Shown here: positions 1 to 6,335 of the stretch, piece after piece
Numbering within the stretch: the first letter of the stretch is position 1
How the letters are laid out: each line of letters starts with the position of its first letter
NCBI GenBank assembly: GCA_964398365.1
Contig: CAYNMC010000012.1
Coordinates: 1-16,172, forward strand
Direction of reading: 5' to 3'
Origin: CAYNMC01 sp964398365
GTDB lineage: Bacteria > Patescibacteriota > Microgenomatia > UBA1400 > CAYNMC01
DNA length: 16,172 bases
Position numbers and translations under genes: made by a program
Notes under the pieces: model-generated
Database searches by the model: none
The model's input: the letters and a program-made list of their open reading frames with translations, nothing else
What the model was told of the DNA's origin: nothing

Positions 1-846
1 GCTCCCCAATGGGTCATTACCAGCAACGGCAAGTACTATAGTTATATCTACAACAACGGCTGGCAGCTGGATACTAACGTTTCTGATAAAGACTTAGCCA
101 CGGCCAATACCGGCTTTACCGATGCCAACCGCTTTGTCCAACCGCTGGCTCCTTGTTATAAAGGTGCCTCGCCAAGTCCCTCGCCCAGCCGTTCACCTTC
201 ACCCTCACCTAGTCGTTCACCCTCGCCTTCACCCTCACGTTCACCTTCACCGAGTCCGTCCCGCAGCCCAAGTTCCTCGCCCAGCCGTTCACCTTCACCC
301 TCACCTAGTCGTTCACCCTCGCCTTCACCCTCACGTTCACCTTCACCGAGTCCGTCCCGCAGCCCAAGCCCCTCGCCTTCTCCTTCACCGAGCCCGGGCG
401 ACATCATCGGTCAAGTTAAGGTTGACTTTGACGGTATTCCCAACGACAGACAAAATTTCACCATAAGGCTGGCGGCCCGCAATTTCGCCAACTGGCGCCC
501 CCAAGTCAACTTAACGCCTGCCGGCGAAAACAGCCTCAATTTTGGCAGCGGCTTTAGAGTTAACGAAAATTACACCTTTATGCTGGAAAGACTCCAACCC
601 TTCTTATCTAAATTAAAGACTCTCAATTTTAGAGGCAACGGCACGGTGCTTGACTTTGGTTTGGTAGGCACCGGTGACTTGGACGGCAACAACCAAGTTA
701 ATAGCCTTGACTGGTCAATCATGAAACTGCGCTTTGGCCAAGAAGCGACGCTGGTTCAGGGAGATTTAAATCTCGATGGCCAAATCAACACTCTTGACTG
801 GTCATTTATGAAAAAGTGGTTTGGTCGAAACGGGGAGGTTTTATGA
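1..846 (+). CDS. Secreted dockerin-containing protein, 3' part (open at left edge)
   Basis: The reading frame is open from base 1 and ends at TGA 844-846, giving 281 visible residues; the start and any signal peptide lie outside the window. In order: about 55 residues of an unrecognised module rich in Tyr, Asn and Gly; a Ser-Pro-Arg linker of about 80 residues (nt 166-405); a beta-rich module of about 88 residues (nt 406-669, beginning GDIIGQVKVDFDG); and a C-terminal dockerin (nt 670-825). The dockerin shows two Ca-binding-loop repeats, GDLDGNNQVNSLDW and GDLNLDGQINTLDW, each followed by a short helix. Dockerins bind cohesins, and the next gene encodes a cohesin, so the two probably pair outside the cell. 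The two genes overlap by 4 nt (ATGA), which suggests translational coupling. The function of the N-terminal part is not known. Confidence 0.85.
   Translation, partial: APQWVITSNGKYYSYIYNNGWQLDTNVSDKDLATANTGFTDANRFVQPLAPCYKGASPSPSPSRSPSPSPSRSPSPSPSRSPSPSPSRSPSSSPSRSPSPSPSRSPSPSPSRSPSPSPSRSPSPSPSPSPSPGDIIGQVKVDFDGIPNDRQNFTIRLAARNFANWRPQVNLTPAGENSLNFGSGFRVNENYTFMLERLQPFLSKLKTLNFRGNGTVLDFGLVGTGDLDGNNQVNSLDWSIMKLRFGQEATLVQGDLNLDGQINTLDWSFMKKWFGRNGEVL
181..372 (+). repeat. 96-bp tandem duplication in the Ser-Pro-Arg linker
   Basis: Two adjacent copies (181-276 and 277-372) differ at only two positions near their 3' ends (273/369 and 274/370). The unit is 32 codons, so the reading frame is preserved and the Ser-Pro-Arg linker is simply lengthened. 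Such near-identity over synonymous positions indicates a recent duplication. Confidence 0.9.
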
Positions 847-1424
847 AATTTATCAACTTTATTCTTGCAAAAAAATCATGGATTTTGGCGGCGGGTCTGA
901 CGCTTTTTATCTTAGAAACGGCGATTTTTCAACCGTGGCGAAAGACAAGCACCCAAGAACCAGCCCCTCTGCCGCCGGCCCAAGCCAAACCGATTGAAGC
1001 CATTCTCTCCCTCCAAAGTGAACAAGAAAGGATAAAAAGCGGTGAGAGTTTTAAGGTGAATTTAAATTTGGAGACTTTCGGACGAAAGGCTGCAGCCTTT
1101 GACGCGGTCATCTTTTTTAACCCGGAAGAAGTCAACGTGGAAAATCTAGAAACTAGCGATCTTTTCAGTGAGTATCCCCGCCAGACTTTTGACAACGAAC
1201 AGGGCAAAGTGGTTTTAAGCGGAACTTCAAGTCTAACAGAAGAAGCGACAGGAGTCAGTGAAGGCAAGCTGGCCACCATCACTTTTACGGCCCTAAAAAG
1301 CGGTCAGGCAAAAATTGAATTGATTTTCAAGCCTAACGATACAACCGACTCAAATGTCATCGCCGAAGGCAGTACCGAAGATATTTTGGGTGAAGTGAGA
1401 AATCCAACACTGGAAATTGAATAA
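843..1424 (+). CDS. Membrane-anchored cohesin-domain protein
   Basis: 193 residues. ATG 843 is chosen because it follows GGGGAGG (832-838) closely and overlaps the upstream stop as ATGA; an earlier in-frame ATG at 816 lies inside the upstream dockerin. Residues about 11-30 (KSWILAAGLTLFILETAIF) form one membrane segment or uncleaved signal anchor. A Pro/Ala-rich spacer (about 36-50) follows, then a single cohesin-like domain (about 50-193). Cohesin-type features are the GESFKVNLNL strand, the FDAVIFFNPEEVNV segment, the EGKLATITFTA strand and the late SNVIAEGSTEDIL strand. Inferred role: a surface receptor for dockerin-tagged proteins such as the upstream gene product and the protease at 11992. 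It carries only one cohesin and no catalytic domain, so it is an anchor rather than a polyvalent scaffoldin. The converging glyA gene ends 27 nt downstream. Confidence 0.8.
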   Translation: MKFINFILAKKSWILAAGLTLFILETAIFQPWRKTSTQEPAPLPPAQAKPIEAILSLQSEQERIKSGESFKVNLNLETFGRKAAAFDAVIFFNPEEVNVENLETSDLFSEYPRQTFDNEQGKVVLSGTSSLTEEATGVSEGKLATITFTALKSGQAKIELIFKPNDTTDSNVIAEGSTEDILGEVRNPTLEIE

Positions 1425-1451
1425 AATCTCTTCTCTTTACTTCTCTTTCTT

Positions 1452-2783
1452 TTAATAGCTTTTTCTGATGGGAAACCGCCGGCAGAGCTTTTTAACCTTC
1501 GCTTTAATGGCTTTGAGATTCTTGGTCTCTCTGATGATTTTTTCTCTTATCGCTTTTTGTTTTTCCTCTGCCAAGCTGATTTTTAATTTTTTCTTAACGG
1601 CGCTGGTTTCCTGAAGCACTGCCGCCAGCCAGTTGCCAATAAGTCTCATTTGTACTGTTTTCATTCCCTGACTGGTGATAGCCGGTGTCCCCAAACGCAA
1701 ACCTGAAGGAAAGAAAGGCGGCGCCGGATCCCAAGGAATACTATTATAGTTAGTCACCATACCGGCAGCCTCCAGCGCTTCGGCCGCCAGTTTGCCTGAA
1801 AGCCCAGAAGGTCGCAGGTCAAGCAAAATCAAATGGGTGTCGGTACCACCGGCACATAGCCTCAGACCTGCTTTTGCAAGCGTCTCGGCCAAGGTTTTGG
1901 CGTTAAGAATAATTTGGCGAGCGTAAGTTTTAAATGCCGGCCGGCTGGCTTCCTTGAGAGCCACCGCTATGCCGGCGATGTTATTCTCGTGCGGTCCGCC
2001 TTGCAGTCCCGGAAAAATTGCCCTCTCAATTTTACTTGGTAAATCCGGATCTTTCTTAAGCCCTTTGGCGGTAACCATAATCATTGCTCCCCGCGGCCCG
2101 CGCAAAGTTTTATGGGTGGTGGTGGTAACTAAATGAGCGTGGGCCACGGGCGAAGGATAGACACCGGCGGCAATCAGGCCGGCTAAATGACTGACGTCGG
2201 CCAACAGCCAAGCATCAATTTCTTCCGCCAGCCGCGCAAATTTTTCAAAATCCAAAAGGCGCGGGTAGGCGGTAATACCGGCAATTATCAGCTTGGGCCG
2301 CTGGCGGCGCGCCAGTTTTGCCATGGCTTCATAGTCAATAAAACCTTCTTTATTGACGTAATAAAAAACCGGTTGAAAATACCTGCCGGAAAAATTTGCC
2401 GCCAAACCATGAGTCATATGACCGCCATGATCCATGCGCAAACCCATCATTTTATCGCCGGGATTAAGTAGAGCAAAATAAACGGCGCTGTTGGCCGGCG
2501 CGCCTGATAAAGGCTGAACGTTAACATAAGGTACGCCGAAGAGTTTTTTTGCCCTTTCTTGACAAAGCCGCTCCAACTTATCAAAATTTACCTGCCCCTG
2601 ATAATAGCGTCGGCCGGGAAAACCTTCACAATACTTGTCCTGTAAACAAGAACCAACAACCGTCCTCACCGCCACTGAAGTATGGTTTTCGGAAGGAATC
2701 AACATTAAGGTTTCTGCCTGGCGTTGCTGCTCGGCTTTAAGCAGGCGGTAAACCTGAGGATCGGTAATTTTTAAACTCTCCAT
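1452..2783 (-). CDS. glyA: Serine hydroxymethyltransferase
   Basis: 443 residues; PLP-dependent fold-type I enzyme that interconverts serine + THF and glycine + 5,10-methylene-THF in the cytosol. Visible family signatures: LIPSENHTS (29-37), the substrate/PLP region DHGGHMTHG (118-126), ADVSHLAG with the PLP-contacting Asp196 and His199, the PLP lysine in TTTTHKTLRGPRG (Lys225), GGPHENN (262-268) and the carboxylate-binding arginine in SGLRLGTPA (Arg363). The length is slightly above the usual 415-420 because of a Lys/Arg-rich tail. ATG 2783 is supported by a strong AAGGAGGG (2787-2794), which lies inside the end of the thyX-like gene; the two genes overlap by 13 nt. The neighbour consumes methylene-THF, so this pair can supply the one-carbon unit for dTMP. 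Confidence 0.96.
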   Translation of the reverse strand: MESLKITDPQVYRLLKAEQQRQAETLMLIPSENHTSVAVRTVVGSCLQDKYCEGFPGRRYYQGQVNFDKLERLCQERAKKLFGVPYVNVQPLSGAPANSAVYFALLNPGDKMMGLRMDHGGHMTHGLAANFSGRYFQPVFYYVNKEGFIDYEAMAKLARRQRPKLIIAGITAYPRLLDFEKFARLAEEIDAWLLADVSHLAGLIAAGVYPSPVAHAHLVTTTTHKTLRGPRGAMIMVTAKGLKKDPDLPSKIERAIFPGLQGGPHENNIAGIAVALKEASRPAFKTYARQIILNAKTLAETLAKAGLRLCAGGTDTHLILLDLRPSGLSGKLAAEALEAAGMVTNYNSIPWDPAPPFFPSGLRLGTPAITSQGMKTVQMRLIGNWLAAVLQETSAVKKKLKISLAEEKQKAIREKIIRETKNLKAIKAKVKKLCRRFPIRKSY

Positions 2784-4354
2784 TTTCCCTCCTTGGCAGA
2801 TTTTTTCAAAAGACTAGCCGCTACTTGGCGGTGAAATTCTTCATCATAGTCCTTAACCAAGGTTTTAATCTGGCCGCAGAATTTTTCTTCGTGGCAAAAA
2901 CCGGTATGATGGCATTTAACACTCATTGCTTCGGCCAACTCGGGCCAGCCCTGTTTATTGAACAGGGTTCTGATTGCCCCAGCCTCCTGCTGGCTTAATT
3001 TTAACAACTGCTCCTCTGCGGTTGAACACAATCTTAAAGGATAATAACCGGCAATTAAATTATAAAGATTATAGCTTTGGCAAACGCCAATTCTTAAACC
3101 CCGCGGGATAATAAAAATCGCATCTCTTGGTTTAATCCCCAGTCTGCACAATTGCCGATAAGATTTGAAAGAAGCAACCGCCGCCTGCAAATAAGGTTTT
3201 AGGAGCGCAGGTTTATTTTTAATCGTCGGCGGGACGGCAAAGAAGGTGTCAAACTTAACCACGTTTTGTTTGGCAAGTTTTAAGTTTTTAATGGCTCTTT
3301 CAAGACAAAAATAGATTGATTCTACCGACTGCGGCACTGTCCGGTGTCTTTTTTTGTCACCCCAAACCCGCCAAGCCACCGAAGAGCGCACCATTACTTG
3401 GACGGCCAAATTATAATCGCGGCAAATTTTTCTTCTTAAAGCCAAAAGTTCAGGCCAACGCTCAAGGATTGCTTTTTTATCTTGACAGATTTTTTTGGTC
3501 AAACGATTTAGTTTTCTTAATGATTGGCGCAAACCTTTACTAGGCAAGATTTGCCAAGCCGCAATTTTAAAAAACTCCCCTGAATTTTTTCTGCCATCAA
3601 AGGCAGTTGCCAACTCCCGCGCTAAATTTGAGTTTTTGGGATTTTTAAAGAGATTAGGATAAGGGTAAATCTCGCGGGGGGCCGCCAAACGGGTCTTAAA
3701 CAAATCAAACAAACCAAGTTTTGGCAACTCTCGCCGCACTCTTTTTAAAAACAAGCCTGCCTCTTCAGGCAACCACGCCTTCTCCAGCTTATATTCCCGG
3801 GCAAACCCCACCAAGGATTCTACCGGCAAAACCAAAACGCCGGTGCCGTAAATCCCATACTGGAGAATCTTGCTAGCTTCGTCCTTGGCCACACCCTGAG
3901 CCAAAAGCCAGTTAAAAACCTCAATGTTTCGTCTTGCCTGCCGGGCATAAATTTTGCCTGCCTCACGATTTTGCCACAGAGCCGTGGGAAAAACTATTTC
4001 TTCCGGCACGGTGGCAGTCCGCCGGCCTGAGCTCATCAAACCTGAGGCAAAGACAATGCCCGTCAACATTGAATCAAGAAATTTACTGCCCTCAAAACTC
4101 AAAGCCAAAGCTGGGGTAGTCGCCATTGAAGCATGGCCGCGCAAAGAAGATTTGGCTAAAATCGCCCGCGTTTTTTGCTGAAGATCTTGACCTTTGGTCA
4201 GCGCCTCTTTAACCAGTTCCTTGACTGACTTACCTTTAAAAGTTAACAGCGCCGACAAAGCCACCAGTTGTTCTGCTGTCAAAATGCCTGAATCCTCTGT
4301 GAGGTTTGGAATAACTCCCAAAAAATTGATTTTAAGATCGCTTGTTTTTAACAT
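2771..4354 (-). CDS. thyX: Tandem ThyX-like flavin-dependent thymidylate synthase
   Basis: 527 residues, about twice a normal ThyX (about 220-250), and it reads as two ThyX-like halves. The C-terminal half has the signature RHRX7S as RHRTVPQSVES (336-346), preceded by a VQVMVRSSVAW helix and followed by LRLCSTAEEQ (440-449), matching the conserved ThyX LRL...AQ helix. The N-terminal half shows RGHASMATTPALALSFEGS (72-90), resembling the ThyX GHxS...F segment, but the signature position reads GRRTATVP (110-117), so RHR is not kept. A Cys/His cluster near the C-terminus (Cys481, His482, His483, Cys487, Cys493) could bind metal. ThyX methylates dUMP using methylene-THF, NAD(P)H and FAD. The 13-nt overlap with glyA, whose product makes methylene-THF, supports the assignment. 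I read it as an intramolecular pseudo-dimer with one canonical half. Confidence 0.82.
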   Translation of the reverse strand: MLKTSDLKINFLGVIPNLTEDSGILTAEQLVALSALLTFKGKSVKELVKEALTKGQDLQQKTRAILAKSSLRGHASMATTPALALSFEGSKFLDSMLTGIVFASGLMSSGRRTATVPEEIVFPTALWQNREAGKIYARQARRNIEVFNWLLAQGVAKDEASKILQYGIYGTGVLVLPVESLVGFAREYKLEKAWLPEEAGLFLKRVRRELPKLGLFDLFKTRLAAPREIYPYPNLFKNPKNSNLARELATAFDGRKNSGEFFKIAAWQILPSKGLRQSLRKLNRLTKKICQDKKAILERWPELLALRRKICRDYNLAVQVMVRSSVAWRVWGDKKRHRTVPQSVESIYFCLERAIKNLKLAKQNVVKFDTFFAVPPTIKNKPALLKPYLQAAVASFKSYRQLCRLGIKPRDAIFIIPRGLRIGVCQSYNLYNLIAGYYPLRLCSTAEEQLLKLSQQEAGAIRTLFNKQGWPELAEAMSVKCHHTGFCHEEKFCGQIKTLVKDYDEEFHRQVAASLLKKSAKEGKWRV

Positions 4355-4360
4355 TTTTCA

Positions 4361-4389
4361 TTGACTTTTAACTAGTATTCTTTTACCAT
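4361..4389 (+). promoter_or_regulatory. Candidate sigma70-type promoter for the Dcd/Dut-family gene
   Basis: TTGACT (4361-4366, 5/6 to the -35 consensus), a 17-bp spacer, then TACCAT (4384-4389, 4/6 to the -10). Predicted initiation near 4396 leaves a leader of under 20 nt before ATG 4414, which has no Shine-Dalgarno sequence. It sits in the 59-bp gap between divergent genes; I see no equally good promoter for the thyX side. Confidence 0.45.
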
Positions 4390-4413
4390 TAATCAAAATA
4401 AATAGCAATCACA

Positions 4414-4947
4414 ATGTTACTGGGTACCGAGGAACTGCTTAAATTAGTGAAAGAGCTAAAGCTGGTGGAGGATCTTTCCGACCGCGAGCTTCATCAACCT
4501 GAAGGTGCAGGTTTTGATTTGCGGCTGGGAGAAATTTATCAACTGGAGGGTTCAGGGTTTTTAGGTGTTGCCGAACGGGAAACACCCCGACTTGAGCTCT
4601 TAGCCAAGTTTGGCCAGCAAACCTCTTTCCGCTTAAAAGCCGGCCATTATTATGTAGTCAAAACCTTAGAAAAAGTCAATCTGCCACTAAGTCTGGCCGC
4701 CACCTTCCGGCCCCGCTCCACCTTATACCGCTCCGGGATCGGTATTTTTTCGGGCAATGTGGCGCCGGGTTACCGAGGAGAAATCAATGTTGGTCTTTAC
4801 AACTTTTCTCCCCATCCTTTTGTGATTGAGTTGGGAGCCCGTTTCCTCCACATAATGTTTTGGGAAATCAAGGGCGGAGTTAACCAATACCGCGGCCAAT
4901 GGCAGGGCGGCCGGACAACCACGCCAAAAAGGGAAAAACAGGTGTAA
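4414..4947 (+). CDS. dCTP deaminase/dUTPase superfamily protein
   Basis: 177 residues, the size of bacterial Dcd (about 190). Family motifs appear in order: GAGFDLRLG (31-39), FRPRSTLYRSG (98-108), VAPGYRGEINVGLYN (116-130), ELGARFLHIMFWEI (139-152) and YRGQWQGGR (159-167), the last resembling the Dcd C-terminal KY.GQ motif. Dcd deaminates dCTP to dUTP and Dut hydrolyses dUTP to dUMP, the ThyX substrate, so either activity fits the divergent thyX-glyA pair. By hand alignment to E. coli Dcd, Ser102 and Arg106 match Ser111 and Arg115. The catalytic Glu138 aligns with Gly127, and the Asp conserved in dUTPase motif 3 (Asp128 in Dcd) aligns with Ala117. Family membership is solid, but which reaction it performs is open. 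ATG 4414 has no SD sequence. Confidence 0.8.
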   Translation: MLLGTEELLKLVKELKLVEDLSDRELHQPEGAGFDLRLGEIYQLEGSGFLGVAERETPRLELLAKFGQQTSFRLKAGHYYVVKTLEKVNLPLSLAATFRPRSTLYRSGIGIFSGNVAPGYRGEINVGLYNFSPHPFVIELGARFLHIMFWEIKGGVNQYRGQWQGGRTTTPKREKQV

Positions 4948-4976
4948 CGTTTCAAGGTACCAAAGTATTCTTCTCT

Positions 4977-6211
4977 TTAAGGTGAAAGAGTGCAAAAGCT
5001 CTCAATTTCCCCATCGCTGATGTTTAAAGTCCCAACTTTATCAAGATAGTTTCTTAAATCATCACCGGTAGTATAAACAAATTTAATTTTATATTGCTTG
5101 ATAAATTGATTAAATTCCTCCTCATTTTTTATTTCGAAGGCGCCTTTTCCGGAACCAAAATGGCCGGACGCTGGGTGTAAAGGAAAAAAGCTAAAGGATT
5201 ACGGCTAGCCGTAATTTCGTCAGGTTTAACATTTTTTCTTACCCAAGCGATCACGGGTGTAGCCTGTTTTTGTTCAAGCTGTCCTAAACTTTTCCTTGCC
5301 CACCAGAGTTCATGAACATCATAAATCAAATAAAGCAAAAGCGTCAAAAAGAAAATCGCGCTCAAAATTTTAGCCGAAAAGTTTTTTTCAGAAAAACAAA
5401 AATCAGTAAAATCAGAAAGATGTAAACCAAAGCCAGATGCCGCTCGGGCACAAAAAAACCGACCAAGTACAAGTTTGAATACCGTAAAAGAAGACCGTAA
5501 ATAAAACCAGCTGCCTAAATTTTTTGCGCTGCTGCCATATTTTTTGAAAATCGGTGATAAAATTTTTGCGAGCCTTCACGATAATGAAGAACGCGGAAAT
5601 GATAAGTGTAAAAACTGTAAAAAGGACTGCCGTGATTTTTCATATTAAGCAAAAATTTGGCAGGGAAACCAAAAAGAAGAAAAAAGCGTCGCTGAAAAAA
5701 TTTTCTGCTTGCGGGAGTCAGTAGAAGAACTAAAAGTAGCAAAACTCCTTCCAAATGCCTCAAATAGGCTAAGCCCGCAAGCGTCCCCAATAAACAGTAT
5801 TTGTAATTTTTCTCCGGCAAGTGTTAATAAACCAGAAAAAAGGCCAAGAGCCAAAAAATAAAAAGCTGTTCGGCCACGATAAATCTAGTTTCAATGAGAA
5901 GATTGGGGTTAAAAGCGATAAGAAGGCTGGCAAGTAAGATCCAAAAGCGGCGCGTAAAAATGTTTGCTAAAAAATAAAACAGCAAAACATTAACTAAACC
6001 AAGCGGCAAATTAAAAAATTGCAAAAAGTAATCATCGTTTTTGAGCCGCAAAAGCAGACCATAAATTAAAGGCGTCAAAAGCGGCCTTAAAAGCGTGGCC
6101 TGGGCGATCACCGTTAAATCGTCAAAGAAATGAGTGCAGCAGCCTAACCGCCAAGGCGCTGACAAACAATCCTAAAACCAGGAAAAAACCAAAGAGTTTT
6201 TGTCTTCTCAT
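4977..6211 (-). pseudogene. Decayed polytopic membrane glycosyltransferase (GT39/PMT-like)
   Basis: Reading 6211 to 4977, the frame breaks at least five times. The N-terminal membrane segment starts at ATG 6211 (MRRQKLFGFFLVLG) and shifts frame near 6145 into a long hydrophobic stretch (LLRPLLTPLIYGLLLRL). An in-frame TAA (5824-5826) is followed in the same frame by NYKYCLLGTLAGLAYLRHLEG. An in-frame TAG (5515-5517) is followed in frame by GFIYGLLLRYSNLYLVGFFVPERHLAL. Frameshifts near 5380 and 5135 lead to the end, YKIKFVYTTGDDLRNYL, stop 4977-4979. Multiple membrane helices, the FFVPERHLAL segment and a terminal soluble part with VIAWVRKNVKPDEITASRNP resemble lipid-linked-sugar glycosyltransferases. 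Both internal stops could come from a C-to-T change in a Gln codon. Neighbouring long genes are intact, so decay is more likely than poor sequence. The original product would be about 410 residues. Confidence 0.8.
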
Positions 6212-6299
6212 TTACTTCCATTTATATCACATTTTAAAGTCGGTAATCTGCGCGAACAGCAGAAACCAAACCAAAAATTCCAAGGTGTCTTGAGAATAT

Positions 6300-6313
6300 C
6301 ACCTCCGGAGGTG
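6300..6313. repeat. 14-bp perfect palindrome downstream of the Clp-like gene
   Basis: CACCTCCGGAGGTG is a perfect palindrome 22 nt beyond the Clp-like stop codon, in the 124-bp gap before the glycosyltransferase pseudogene. It has no loop and no T-run, so it is not a standard terminator; an operator-like site is possible but unsupported. Confidence 0.4.
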
Positions 6314-6335
6314 TGAGAACCATATATTGAAGGCT

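Noticed and set aside
181..372. Possible CRISPR array
   Set aside because: There are only two 96-bp units with no unique spacers, and they lie inside a coding Ser-Pro linker.
122..466. Long ORFs on both strands across the Ser-Pro linker
   Set aside because: They are shadow frames of the low-complexity repeat; the dockerin protein frame (frame 1) reads through the whole region with sensible domains on both sides.
4948..4965. Repeat shared with 11926-11939 (TTTCAAGGTAYCAA)
   Set aside because: Only about 14 nt agree and no flanking structure is shared, so it may be chance.
4723..4995. Minus-strand ORF opposite the Dcd/Dut-family gene
   Set aside because: It is a shadow of a gene with clear family motifs on the plus strand.
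5824..6165. Small independent membrane protein
   Set aside because: It joins with the flanking frames into one decayed glycosyltransferase; it is a fragment, not a complete gene.
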